From Piezodorus guildinii (lineage: Eukaryota > Arthropoda > Insecta > Hemiptera > Pentatomidae), in the NCBI GenBank assembly GCA_023052935.1, contig CM041293.1:153263474-153327473 (forward strand): a DNA stretch of 64,000 bases, given 5' to 3'. Below, piece by piece: positions 24,306 through 35,185 of the stretch. The notes beneath the pieces are model-generated. The model did no database searches. It was given only the letters and a program-made list of their open reading frames with translations, and was not told the DNA's origin. Both the position numbers and the translations under genes were made by a program. Positions within the stretch are counted from its first letter, which is position 1. Each line of letters begins with the position of its first letter.

Positions 24306-24307
24306 TC

Positions 24308-24600
24308 TATACTAATATTATAAAGCTGAAGAGTTTGTTTGTTTGTTTATTTGAACGCGCTAATCTCAGAAACTACTGATTCTAATTGAAAAATTCTTTT
24401 TGTGTTGGATAGTCCATTTATCAAGGAAGGTTATAGGCTATATAACATCACGCTGGTACCAATAGGACCGAAGAATCAGTCGAAAATCTGGGGAAAAACG
24501 GGGAAAATTTGGGGAAAAAAAAAACCTCGCTTCTCAATGATTCCAAATGATTTACCTTTTATTTTTAAATAATTAAATTTCCCGTTAATTTATATTTTTC
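24308..24600 (+). mobile_element. Helitron-like 5' end (tentative)
   Basis: TCTATACTAATATTATAAAG followed by CTGAAGAGTTTGTTTGTTTG and GAACGCGCTAATCTCAG. From general knowledge this leader recurs in arthropod genomes at the ends of Helitron-type elements, and it starts with TC as Helitrons do. No Rep/helicase and no CTRR 3' end were found, so the class is inferred. Confidence 0.4.
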
Positions 24601-24799
24601 CATTTAAACACGTAGGAATAGATTTACGTCGAGATCGGGTTGCGGAGAAAATCAGTATATTCTTCTGCCACAAGAAAATAAAACTAAAAATGTCATTTAC
24701 GCGGAAGTACTTTAAAATATATTCTTTTAAAAACTTCTTAATAGCAATCATAATAACAGAAATTGATGCAGACGAATTCGCTTTAGAATATATCAAAGA

Positions 24800-25345
24800 A
24801 AAAGTGACATGTACCAAGAAGGTTTAAATTTGGGTGATAAAATTCCGTTTCTGGGATACGCCGATGATTTGGTACTGCTAAAGGAAGACACGGAAACTAA
24901 AAAACTAAATACAACTCCGTTAATAAAAACCGGTAAAAGATAGGACTCGAAATAAATACCGAAAAGACAAAATATATGATTTGTAGCAGAGACGGTGGCG
25001 ATCATAGCGATATTGATATATCAGGGTATACTTTTGAACACGTAGAGAAATTTAAGTATTTAGGTTCAATGATAACGGAAAAAAAAAATCCAGGAGGAAA
25101 TAAAGTCCTGGTTAAACGCGGGAAATGCGTGTTATAATTCAGTTGCGAAATTACTTAGCTTCTGTCTAAAAACTTAACGGTTAGAATTTATTAAACTGTT
25201 ATTCTTTCGACGGTGAAACGTGGCCGTTTACTTTGAAGGACGGACAACGGCTAAAGGTTTTAGAAAATAAGGTACTAAAATATTTGGTCCGAAGAGAGAT
25301 GAGGCTACTGGGGAGTATAGAAGGTTACACAACGCGGAAATATTT
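24800..25345 (+). pseudogene. RTE-2 LINE, copy 2
   Basis: Begins YQEGLNLGDKIPFLGYADDLVLL, so it includes the RT catalytic YADD box that copy 1 lacks. Then come degenerate matches to copy 1: ATATCAGGGTATACTTTTGA, CACGTAGAGAAATTTAAGTA and GGTCCGAAGAGAGATGAGG. It breaks off in AGGTTACACAACGCGGA. Multiple stops and deletions. Confidence 0.83.
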
Positions 25346-25467
25346 ATATCAATCTATATTGTTAAGTCATGATTTATTTATCAGAACTATTATTTTAAGC
25401 ATATTTAGGACTTTTATTAGCTGTATGTTTATATTTATAAAAGAAAGTACCACTCAATTTTCTGGTA

Positions 25468-25600
25468 TCTAAAAAATTACTATGGTTGTGAGGATAAAAT
25501 TTTTCCTGGAGGTTCGTCTTACCGCCTAGATGTACAATAAGGCTAGATTTGAAAATCTTCGCCCAAAAAGTGGTTGAACAACCTAAACGTAAAATTGTCT
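25468..25600 (-). repeat. Repeat family G, copy 1
   Basis: Contains the reverse complement of a segment at about 33080-33200 around CTAGACGGTAAGACAAACC, CAGGAAAAATT and TTGTGAAG-like landmarks. Non-coding, class unknown. Confidence 0.55.
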
Positions 25601-25675
25601 TAATCTGATATGTATCAGCAAAGGTACAAAAATTTTATAACAAATATATTTAAGCATATTACTGTTGCTATCTGT

Positions 25676-25895
25676 TCGTTTAACGTCACTTTTGTACTAC
25701 TATGGTTAATCGTATGATGGCTAATTTTTTCCTCGCCAAGTTTAGTTAGGGTAGAGATCTTTAACGAGTTCATAAAGTCGTAAAGGCTTGGGACCACCAT
25801 TTTACGTCCCCTTCGAAGGAGGGCATAACTAAGGTGGATTTTTACTCTCATTAAAAATCTTAAGGGCACCTGGCTGGTCACTACATACAGGTGAC
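25676..25895 (-). mobile_element. SINE B copy 2, reverse, degraded
   Basis: Reverse of SINE B: CGTTTAACGTCACTTTTG, TACTACTATGGTTAATCG, GTAGAGATCTTTAACGAG and GGACCACCATTTTACGTCCC. The tRNA-like head is largely lost. Confidence 0.75.
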
Positions 25896-26212
25896 CGATC
25901 CTTTTAAGCATATTGCGTTTCATATCTGTTTCGAGTGTAGCTTCCTATGAAAATATCGTATATTCAATTGTTATTTATTTTTTTTAAAAGGTTTGTGACG
26001 ATTATTTTTACATATTAAGTGATTATGGGTTATAACCACTTCTACTGGTTTGCTATTGTAAATTTGACAGGAAGAAGTCAAGATCGGGCTTTAAATGATA
26101 ACAAAGAGTAGCTGATAGTTGATATTTATTATAGCCAATCTCACCATAAACGCACATAAATTAATACGAAATGCAATATTCGCTAGCAAAGCTGCGTGAC
26201 ACAACTAGTCAT

Positions 26213-26606
26213 TAATAATAATAATAATAATAGGCTTAGCGAACCCTATGGTTCGATGCCGATACCACCAAAGTCCGCCTACACAGACTCGTCCAATGTT
26301 CACCATTCAAGCCCAAGCCCCCGAGATCAGCCTTAACGCAATCCTCCCATCTACGCTTCGGCCTACCTTTCGGACGCCTACCAGTCGGATCAACAAATAC
26401 CAACGTTCTCGGAATCCGCTCGTCATCGAGCCCAACAACTTTACTCGCCGATTTGAGTCTCCGCGATGTAATCAGCTCAATTGTATTCACAGGATACAAG
26501 TTCCGCAATTCCGCGTTGTGCAACATTCTAAACTCCCCAGTGGCCTCATCTCTCTTCGGACCAAATATTTTACGCAACACCTTATTTTCGAAAACCTTAA
26601 GGTCTC
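26213..26606 (-). pseudogene. RTE-2 LINE, copy 3, reverse
   Basis: A clean 114-codon minus-strand frame (26580 to 26236): MLRKIFGPKRDEATGEFRML, LYPVNTIELITSRRLKSASK, PTGRRPKGRPKRRWEDCVKA. The tail on the minus strand is (TAT/ATT)n, seen as TAATAATAATAA at 26213-26232. Best-preserved C-terminus of the family; strongly 5'-truncated. Confidence 0.88.
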
Positions 26607-26785
26607 ATCATCATTATATGAGATTATTTTGAATCTATAACTAGTGTTACTGTTGATTACTTACACTAAAGTAAATGAAATGTATTAAAACTGTTTATAT
26701 TTTTAAGCCCCTAATACATAACTTAAATCTTGATTTCAGAACGAATGTTGTGTCAAAATCATTCATGACCCTTGTATTTACTTAT

Positions 26786-26851
26786 TCGAAAATGTTCATG
26801 ATCGCAATACGTTTCCTTACTATATATTTCATATATAGGTAAGTGAAAGTA
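26786..26851 (+). repeat. HINE-like repeat 3' end fragment
   Basis: CGAAAATGTTCATGATCGCA followed by ATACGTTTCCTTAC and the inverted arm GTAAGTGAAAGTA. Matches the 3' terminus of the family; 5' boundary unclear. Confidence 0.65.
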
Positions 26852-27028
26852 AAAATATTAAAAGGCAGCTAAAACTATAGGCAACGTATTATAATATTCA
26901 ACAATAAAATTTCCATTTTGAATAAATCCTAGATTTATAAGCTTAAGTTTAATCTTCAAGCAAAATTCAGATTATAGAATGGGAATCCCAACTAGAATAT
27001 CCGGTGAAGGATCACTAATTTTTTTTTT

Positions 27029-27158
27029 ACTTTCACTTACTATATATAGTAAGGGAAAGTATTGCGATTGTGAAAATTTTTGAATTCCAGTTTTCAACGG
27101 AAATACACATTTTAGGGTCCCCTGGGTCCAAATAACCAAGTCCCACAAAAAGGTCTGT

Positions 27159-27208
<50 letters not shown>

Positions 27209-27939
27209 TAACTCCCGGGCGGAAACGGTAAGTATGTAACTGCAATTTCATATTTAAGACAAATATACGCCCGAGACGTTACAAAACCTTTTTCATCAAA
27301 ATGAGCTTACCGGAAGAGGCACTTTATACCATGCATTTTGCACCTTTTTTCGGTTCCGGCGATTTTGATTTTACTCGCTATATCGATGTAAAATTTAATT
27401 GGCTTTAATATCACTTAGGTTTCATTCGGATAAAAATGGTCTGACAGGGCTTAAATGCCAATATTTTAAAGTTTCTTCCTTTAAAGTACCTTTAATTTTG
27501 TTGATTCTATAAAAATAACTATATTATCTTGTTACCACTGATGAAAAACAGGTAAATATATAAATTGAATGGATTTGATATCTAACTAAAGGAAAAAACT
27601 GAAAAAATATATTTTTAATAAAATTTATTGTTTTTTAACATAAGAACAGTAATATACATGTATGATATACCGTTGGAAAGCTAAAGATTTTAGAAAAAAT
27701 ATTATCTTATACTCAAGCTTTTAAAAGGTAATAGAGAGTGATGAAAAGAAGATAAAACTAATTGATTATTTGAGATAACAATATAATAGGTTTTTTAATA
27801 AAACACATGTTTCTATATAAATTCAATTTGATTAATTCTTTAATAGTTTCACGTATTTTTATCTCTTACTGTATTTTAAAATTCTTTCATTGATTTTAAA
27901 AATGGAGTTAAGTGAAAATCGTGTGTTGCCCGCACCAGA
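27029..27939 (-). repeat. HINE-like repeat, copy 4, complete, uninterrupted
   Basis: Reference copy, about 911 bp on the minus strand. The 5' end is TCTGGTGCGGGCAACACACG (at 27939) with TTTTCACTTAAC just inside. The 3' end is a hairpin ACTTTCCCTTAC-TATATATA-GTAAGTGAAAGT, at 27029-27060. The right hairpin arm is the inverse complement of the 5' subterminal motif. Subterminal inverted repeat, 3' hairpin, T/A-rich flanks and no coding fit Helentron-associated (HINE/DINE-1-like) elements. A (GT)n lies inside. Confidence 0.8.
27157..27206. repeat. (GT)n microsatellite inside HINE copy 4
   Basis: About 24 GT units. Other copies have ACCACACACAGATC here, so the microsatellite grew from a short CA/GT seed in the element. 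Confidence 0.93.
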
Positions 27940-28109
27940 TTTTTTTTTTTTTATGTGCAATGTTTATCAAAAACTGTTTAATACTATGTTTATCAATTAG
28001 CTCATATGTTGGCCATGAGAGAGAACGTGAATCTTCAAAAGGTTTCATGCGTAGATATTACGGTGTAATTCTGTTCTTTTAACCATTCTTTCTGAAAATA
28101 ATAATAATT

Positions 28110-28720
28110 ACCCTCTCTCAATATTTGAGTGCTTCCGTTTTAAGATACCTAGAACCAAAAACGTAGAATACGTTGATAGAACGTTGAATAAATTGATGAC
28201 TTATAAAAGCGTGATCAGGCCATCACTGCTGCATGGTGCACCCAAGTTAGCTAATATGAAACCTCCCACGGCGAAGAAGCTGCAAAAGTTTCAGAAAGGC
28301 GTGCTGAGACTTATAGTAAGACATACGGCACTACAAAAGACTAAAACAGACATACTGAACTCTACCTTAGAACTCCCGACAGTGACTGACTACATCACTA
28401 GGAGACAAAATAAAATTTTTGACAGCCTAAAATTTTGTACAAACCCTTTATTTCAAAAACTTTCCCCAACAGCTAGGCCACAAAGCTGGCAACAATATGT
28501 AGGGAGCCTTCACTGAGGATTAATCAATGAATCAAAAATCCGGTGAGCCCCGTCACAGGAAGAAGGTTTATGATATACCTACAAAGAATACATATTTTCC
28601 CGCCTCCTCATCCCTCTCTTAAAATGTACCATGCACAGTAGAAGAGATAGCCAACAAACCAACAGATTGGAGAGTTTTAACCCAAACTACAAGGGGCTTT
28701 GAAATAAAAAAAATAAAAAA
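28110..28720 (+). pseudogene. Jockey-like LINE C-terminus
   Basis: 110-codon frame (28184-28516): LMTYKSVIRPSLLHGAPKLA, KKLQKFQKGVLRLIVRHT, LELPTVTDYITRRQNKIFD. The Y.S.IRP..L.GAP and LQ.FQ...LR.I spacing is that of Jockey-clade C-termini. 3'UTR runs to an A-rich tract near 28705-28725. RT core and endonuclease are missing. Confidence 0.7.
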
Positions 28721-28859
28721 TAATACGAAGAAAAATGAATAAAAAAACCTGTTTGGCAGAAGTAATAAATACAAATGTAATATAAAACTATATTTAATGC
28801 TTTGCGAAAGATGATTAAATGGCCTACAAAACGAAACAAGGTGCATTGTAATCGGTTAT

Positions 28860-29035
28860 GAAATAGAGATATTGCGTTTTAAAGTTAGCAGCGGTGATAG
28901 GCTATTTTTCTTTGAAAGTTTTATAGATTTTCATATTGGCTAACTGTCGATAAATAGCTTTATAAACAGATATACCCTAGTGTAGTTATTTGGAAATAAT
29001 AAACCATTATGTAATAATTTGCAGCGTTTTTTCTT
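28860..29035 (-). repeat. Repeat family E, copy 2, reverse
   Basis: Inverse of 17180-17370 and 41345-41560: TAATAAACCATTATGTAATA, GATATTGCGTTTTAAAGTTA and TTTTCATATTGGCTAACTG landmarks. Confidence 0.6.
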
Positions 29036-29589
29036 ATTTTACTACAAGGAAATATCTAGCTATCTATGTGTGAAATTTTGTTTTTTAAGTGATTTAAAAA
29101 AATCAATTAAACGAGTATCTTTTACAAAAAAGACCTCTACAACCTTCGGGATCCTTTTACCCTTTGAGGAGAGGTAAGGGAAGGGAAAGGAACGTGTGTG
29201 GGTAACCTACCTCCTGTCAGTAAAGAGCCTATAATAATAAGTCCGGATTTTGGCGTCTGCCTGGGTGCAATGATGTTGTGATGTTGTGACAGGTGATCTC
29301 AACGGCGATAAAGGTACGTCAGCGGCAGGCAGAGCTCGTCAGAATCAAAGGATATTATGTCATCAGCCAAGCATGTTGAGGGCTAGGGGGCGCCCAATCA
29401 AATGCAGAATGACCATGAAGAACACCCTGCCTTATAAGCCAATAAAAACAAAAAAAAACATCGTATAAATTTAATTTTTTTTTAAATCAGCTTTTCTTCA
29501 CTGGACGTTACATTCTACTACTTAGTGCGTTATATAACAACGCGCGTCACCAGCAACCGGATAAATAGAATTTGAGATAGTTAAAATAA
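29036..29589. other. No gene recognised
   Basis: 29110-29450 is GC-richer with a 60-codon frame (29286-29468) and no recognised domain. Confidence 0.35.
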
Positions 29590-29700
29590 TCAAGAATTCG
29601 AGTTTCGGTGCCGGAGGGATTTTATCTCGTCGACAATCCCCCGCCTTCACTACCCCAGGACCGAGAAATCTCAGTAGAGCCTACAAAGGTGAGTTAGGGA
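29590..29700 (+). repeat. Possible SINE D, second copy
   Basis: GTCGACAATCCCCCGCCTTC and the preceding GAGTTTCGGTGCCGGAGGG align with 19905-19975. Head poorly preserved. Confidence 0.4.
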
Positions 29701-29780
29701 TGAATTAAAAAATAATAAAAGTTATATAACATTATTTATAAAATCTTTAGTTTTCTAACACTGAATTATATATCTATTCA

Positions 29781-31410
29781 GGCGGGGTTACCTGAAGTAT
29801 GGTGGTTAGCATAACAGCCACCTATGCCAAAGGTCCCAGGTTTAAATCAGCAGGTAGCCCTATGATTTTTTAATGGGAGTAAAAAATCCTTTCTTATGCC
29901 GTCTTTCGGAGGGGATGTTTTTATTTTATTTATTTATTTAGGTCTCCCTGCCTTGCCATATGGCAATACGGGCGTCGGTAGCCATGACTGAGATGCTACC
30001 AGTAGTAATCTTGAGTTTCTGTTTTTCTTCTCTTCCCAGCTTTTTAATCTGGTCTCTCCTCGATGACTATCCCTTCAGCTCCTGCTTCTTCTCTCGGAGG
30101 TGGTCTTCCTCGATCTCGTCCAGTTCCACCTACGTTAAAAGCTGCCGGGCCTACTAATGTTTTCCACCCGTGAATAAATGATGTAAATTGTTTATAATTT
30201 TGTTCGGACACCAGCTGAGGGAAATCGCTCACCGAGAGGACCCAGAGGCCACATTCCCTCAATAGTTTGGCCCTTAGTGCCTCAAACGCGGAACATTCCA
30301 CAATGATGTGCTCAGCAGTCTCCGGGACTCCACAACGGGGGCACAGGGGATCTACGTCTTTTCCGAAACTGTGCAGCTTACTTCGGAAAGCCCCGTGCCC
30401 AGTGAGGAATTGCGAGACCCAGTAATCCGGAACAATCCATTTGGCTTTCAATCGTGACCGGACCGTGGGGAAGAATTTCTTCAAGGTAGCACCTTTTGAG
30501 GTTGTCACCCACCGCCGGTCCCACTCATCAATGGTATGTTCCCGGATTGCACTCTTCCATTTCCTTGGGTCCTCCGCAATCCTCATTTGGATATTCCTCG
30601 GGAGACCTGCTGAGCCGTACCTCTTGTAGGCATCTTTAAATGAATCTTCACGCAGGAGGAGGTCGAGAGGTACTCCTCCTGCAAGAATTTGAACCGCCTC
30701 ATGGGATACAGTACGGTAAGCCTTTGTTACTCGTAACAAAGCCGTTCGCTGAATGGTCGCCAATCTACGCTTCTGCCGTTGTGTGATGTTCTTGAACCAG
30801 GCGGGGGACGCGTATCTCAGAATACCCAGCACCATGCCGTTATAAATGGTCATTGTTGCTGGGTATCTAAGACCCCAGAAAGCGCCCCCTAGTCTACTCA
30901 GACCGTTGAAAGCTAAGGAAACCCTATTGCCTAAGTAGTCCAAGTGAGGGGCCATGTTGAATCCTTTGCCGAATCGTATCCCTAAGTAGGTGACCACTTC
31001 ACTTGGACGTATTTTCGTACCCTCAATGCAGAGGTTTATAGGTGTGGCCCTATCCGTTTTTCCTCTTAGCAGGATGGTCTGAGTTTTAGCTGCGGCCATT
31101 TTCAATTTTTTCATACGACACCACCTTCCTACCAGGTTGGCGCACCTTTCAGCTTCCGCTTTTATCCCAGCTCTGCTGTTAGATGCCACTACAACCGCCA
31201 GGTCATCAACGTATGCAGTGGCAGAGAACTGAGCTTGAGGAGGAAAAGTTTTCGGAGGGGATGTTATAAGGTGGTCCCGAGCCTGTGCCATGTCAGGTAC
31301 TCTTTAAAGATCCCTATCCTATTAATACCTGGATAGGCAAAATTTAGGACTCCCACTGTGTCCGATTAGCCATAGCAGCATAAAGTGACGTTAAATAAAT
31401 AAATAAAATA
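29781..31410 (+). mobile_element. SINE B copy 3, split by an R1-type LINE
   Basis: The left half (29781-29919) has the head GTATGGTGGTTAGCATAACA and TTTTTTAATGGGAGTAAA. The right half (31250-31410) has GGTGGTCCCGAGCCTGTGCC, CCTGGATAGGCAAAATTTAG and the TAAATAAATAAA tail. The halves rejoin after removal of 29920-31249 and one copy of the 16-bp duplication TTTCGGAGGGGATGTT. Confidence 0.9.
29920..31249 (-). pseudogene. R1-clade-like LINE, 5'-truncated, long intact frame
   Basis: The minus-strand frame from 31249 to a stop at 30044 is uninterrupted (about 402 codons). It reads AYVDDLAVVVAS (RT box C), LKMAAAKTQTILLRGKT, VTYLGIRFGKGFNMAPHLDY, ILRYASPAWFKNITQRQKRR, LLRVTKAYRTVSHEAVQILA, VSQFLTGHGAFRSKL and a terminal CPRCGVPETAEHIIVEC zinc cluster. 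YVDD plus FLTGHG plus CCHC is R1/LOA-group. An apparent ATG at 31291 lies in SINE sequence, so the first 13 residues from that start are not LINE. The 3' tail on the minus strand is (TAAA)n. TSD TTTCGGAGGGGATGTT at 29904-29919 and 31250-31265. Confidence 0.9.
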
Positions 31411-33334
31411 ACTATTCTGGCTAAAACCCGCGGCTTTGCTGGTTAATATTTTATTTTGTTGTGACTTTAATATGCACTTAGGCGTTTATAGTAAGAGTAA
31501 CTATAAGACGTATAACTTCTTTATCAAGCTACTCTTTGAACTATTTTACAATAAATAAAGTTATTATGTAATAAATATATGAATTCCATTGTGTTAAATT
31601 CACGATACCATAATTACTCAATATGTTTTAGCTTTAAACTTAAATACAGTAATTTCGTCATCTTTCAAGTAATTACTTACGATGTTTTAGGAAATGTATA
31701 GTTTTTTAGTTATTCAATAACCGCTTTTGTAAAAGTCTTAGAAATATATTCTTTTAAATTAAATTTGCTTTCCAAACATAACCTTATTGTATATCTAGAC
31801 AGAGGGAGAGAGGAACTGTCGTTTAAAACCTGTGAAAAATTGTCGCTCTTAAAAGCGGTATCTATCGCCTTTTTTTGAAACTAGGTGCTCCGCTAAGCTT
31901 GTCGCCTTTTTAAGCTGCACTACACTGCCAGAGAACAGGTAGGTGAAAATTCATGAGATTTGGTGATAGTGAATTATCATACATTCTCATGAGCTTTCAG
32001 ATATTTAATTGCCTTATTTTCTATAAAACTTCATCATTAATTTTTTTTTAACTTTTATTATAAACTAGCAGATTTGTCCCTGCTTCGCACGGTTGCGATT
32101 TGAATGTGTGAAAGGTGTGTTTAAAAAATAAACGATTTAAACTTTTCGCTTTGGGATTTTCAGTTTATCGTAACGCAAAGTGCAATTAGCAAGTTTCCAT
32201 AGGAATCCCATATAGTTTACAGTGAAACATCTGTTTTCATGAAATATTATTAATTTTGAAATAATCAATAACAGCGTTAAGTAATAGATTTACAATGTAG
32301 AAATATAAATCGAATATGATGAAATATTAATTTGTTTCTTAGTACTAATAAATAACAGGTTTAACTATATTATGATTGCAAAGCTTTAAGCATAAGATGT
32401 TTAATTGTGATTTCATGAAAATCAACAAGTAATAATTTAAAAGATCATCTGATTCATAATATAATTTGGGATAGTAAAATGTCGATAGTGACTGTGTTAA
32501 GCGGGGCTTATACAAAAGAAATAGCAATGATTTACTTTGTGTGTAATTAATAAAGGAATATTATTTCATATCAGATATCAATTTTATTCACTCTAGGTTA
32601 CAATAATATACCTGTACCAATAGCCACATCAAAATTATTTAAATAACATAATTTTATCTTGTAAACTTGATCGTTGTATATCATCTTATATCAACTCGTT
32701 TGAAACTTGAATGTGTAGTTCCCTAAAATGTGGGCGAAGCCTTCTCCAGAATAACCCACGTATATTTAATATTCAGAAATAAGTCTTACTATGTTTTTGA
32801 AACGAAATGTTTTTTAGTCACCTTAAATTATTTAAAAAAAAAAAGAAAATAACTACTTAACATGTGTCTCGGACACTACACACGAAATATAGCTATGATG
32901 CTCAATATGCTTAAATATATTTTTTATAAATTATTATATATTATCTTTGCTAATACTGGTCCGGTTTTCTTTGCTTTAATGCAGGTAGAAATATAACTGT
33001 CATTTAAATGAGTACTTGTAAGATATATCGTTTTTGAGTTATACGAAAACCAATTTTATTTTACCTTTTAGAAAAATAATTTATTTAAGAACTTAGGGGA
33101 GGAATTTTACGAAACCCAGCCTTATATTGCACATCTAGACGGTAAGACAAACCTTCAGGAAAAATTACAACTTCACAACCATAGTCATTTTTGAGATAGT
33201 GTGATGACCAGAAAACCTTGTAAAATGGCAATTTCTTTTATAAATATAGAAGATAACAACGTACCATTATGTAACATAGTTTCTAAAATATTTCGTACTA
33301 AATTGAAGAATGATCCATGATCCTGTACGCCGTT
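31411..33334. other. No gene recognised; possible Helitron-type ends and repeat G
   Basis: AAACCCGCGGCTTTGCTGG at about 31424 and CTAGCAGATTTGTCCCTGCT at 32066 resemble motifs that recur at ends of insect non-autonomous repeats. 33080-33200 is repeat family G (copy at 25468-25600, reverse). No coding sequence seen. Confidence 0.4.
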
Positions 33335-33540
33335 TATTAAGCCAGGTTTCTTTCCCAATTTTTTGGGTAGCCACTTTATAGAGGCAGGGTCTGATCCAGG
33401 AGGGTCTCCAAATCCTAGGCTTGCCCCCCGACCAAATTAACAGAATAAGTAATATTCAGCCACAGCCTGGATTATAACCCAGAACCCCGAGAACTATAGA
33501 CTAGTGCTCTATACACTAGACCACGCTGTTCTTAAGACCT
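33335..33540 (-). mobile_element. SINE A copy 2, reverse, 3'-truncated
   Basis: Reverse of SINE A: AGAGGCAGGGTCTGATCCAG, GGAGGGTCTCCAAATCC, then the head with GTGCTCTATACACTAGACCA. The B-box is mutated (TTATAACCCAGAACC). Confidence 0.85.
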
Positions 33541-33605
33541 GTAATTTAATATCAATAATAATTTTAATCGAAATATCTTAATTATTTCAAAAATGTAGCC
33601 TTACA

Positions 33606-34230
33606 GGCCACCTTGGTGTCGGATTTGTTCTACAGGAGTAAGTGTGATGTTATTTAAGGACTTGTTGCCCCCTCCCCCTCCTAGTATCCTCAGAAGACAA
33701 GAAACTGCTCGGAGATACCTATTACTACAACACTTACTAGAAAAACGTTCAAAACTTCCAGTATATTACAAAAGACTCATGTACATCACTATTATCAGAC
33801 CTATTTAGATATATGGAATCGAGCTTTGGGGCTCTTCTAAACCATCTAATTCCTCCCGCATACAATCCTTATAGTCCAAAATCCTGAATTCCCCTTATTT
33901 ATCACAAATGACTCCTCCATAATGACTTTAACATCCTATTTGTTGCGGACATGGCCCATGATAGATAAACCTCTTTTCATTCTAAACTCCCTGCCCACAC
34001 AGATCCACTTCTCCGTAATTTTTCTTCTTTAGATATTCCTGATAACCCACCAAAGCGATTGAAAAGAAGGTTGCCTCGGGACCTACTGCCTTAAAATAGT
34101 TAGGGAAATTCAACCACTAGGTGGTTCTTTCTCAAGTCATTTTCATGACTTTTCATCATTCTGCATATTTACTCATTCTGTTGTTTAATACAGTTGTAAA
34201 TTACAATAAATAAATTTAAAAAAAAAATAC
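33606..34230 (+). pseudogene. Jockey C LINE with 5' inversion
   Basis: From 33693 the plus strand reads RQETARRYLLLQHLLEKR, KLPVYYKRLMYITIIRPI*, then degenerate C-terminus and 3'UTR to AATAAATAAATTTAAAAA at 34230. Immediately upstream, 33612-33665 is in the opposite orientation and encodes SLNNITLTPVEQIR, which in Jockey B lies about 15 codons before RQETARR. Inverted 5' segment next to a direct 3' segment is the signature of twin priming. Confidence 0.8.
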
Positions 34231-34932
34231 GTTTTACTCTGATACCTGCCAGGCGAATAATTTCACTGTCAGCGGTAGCTTATAATAGTGGTGACAGATG
34301 ACATCTTAAGTGACACAATATCCCTCACCGACACGGCCCCGCTGAGATACATTACTTAACCAGATCCGACCCCTAGCTGGAAGACCTGCCAGGGTCAGGC
34401 GTGGAAACGATTTGGGTGTGCCCTCACCACCCTTAGGCTCCCTTCTCTAATGCATCAGCCCCCTTGGGCTCCCAAACTTGTCATGGACTTTGCACTAAGC
34501 AAGATAATACATCCTTAATATTACACCTCAATGACGAAATTCATAAAGTGCTCTAAATTATTCAGTCTTTCCTGAATTATAAAGCTACTCCAAACATTTC
34601 GACAAGCTTCGAAACAGCCTTTCGATTCCGACCCAACCAACACTAATGCTATAGGTGGAGATAATCAGGGTCAGACTAATAAGCGATATTTTAATTATAT
34701 TATAGTTTATATTTTTTTAATGCGATATTAAGCCACATTTTATTATATTAAGTATAGAGGAGGGAATCGTGATTCAATTTTGACGTTAAGTACAGATTTT
34801 TAAAAATAAATCGTACATTTTCCAGTTTGGAATAAAATTATTAGTTAGCATTAAAATAGTTAGAAATAAAATAGAAGGATAAAGAATGGAAGCAGTATTT
34901 TAGAAGGAAAATGAGCAACTCTTCTTCATGTT
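34231..34932. other. No gene recognised
   Basis: Mixed composition, CCCCTTGGGCTCCC-type pieces at 34430-34480; no domain or repeat partner found. Confidence 0.35.
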
Positions 34933-35185
34933 TTGCGAGCGTCCGATGCTCCACCGCACATACACGCTGTTGCGCACGCGCCGATGCGCTGAGCACATGT
35001 ATATTGTTGCGCGCGCTAATACACCGGTTCGATGCGCTGCGCACATGCACGTTGTTGCGTGCGCGCCGATGTGTTGCGCACAAGGACTCTGATGCGCGAG
35101 CGCCGATTCACCGCGCCGATGCTCCGCGCACATGCACGCTGTAGCTCGCGCCGATGTTCCGTGAACATGTTCACGCGCCGATGGG
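34933..35185 (+). repeat. GC-rich minisatellite, unit about 37 bp
   Basis: About six degenerate units around CGCACATGCACG, then TTGTTGCGTGCGCGCCGATG. Strongly GC- and CpG-rich within an AT-rich window. It lies directly upstream of, and its last unit runs in frame into, the gag-like zinc knuckle at 35233, so it may be a coding repeat of an LTR element. Confidence 0.8.

Noticed and set aside
31278..31291. ATG at 31291 as the start of the R1-type protein
   Set aside because: It lies in the flanking SINE, outside the TSD-defined LINE insert; the LINE itself is 5'-truncated.
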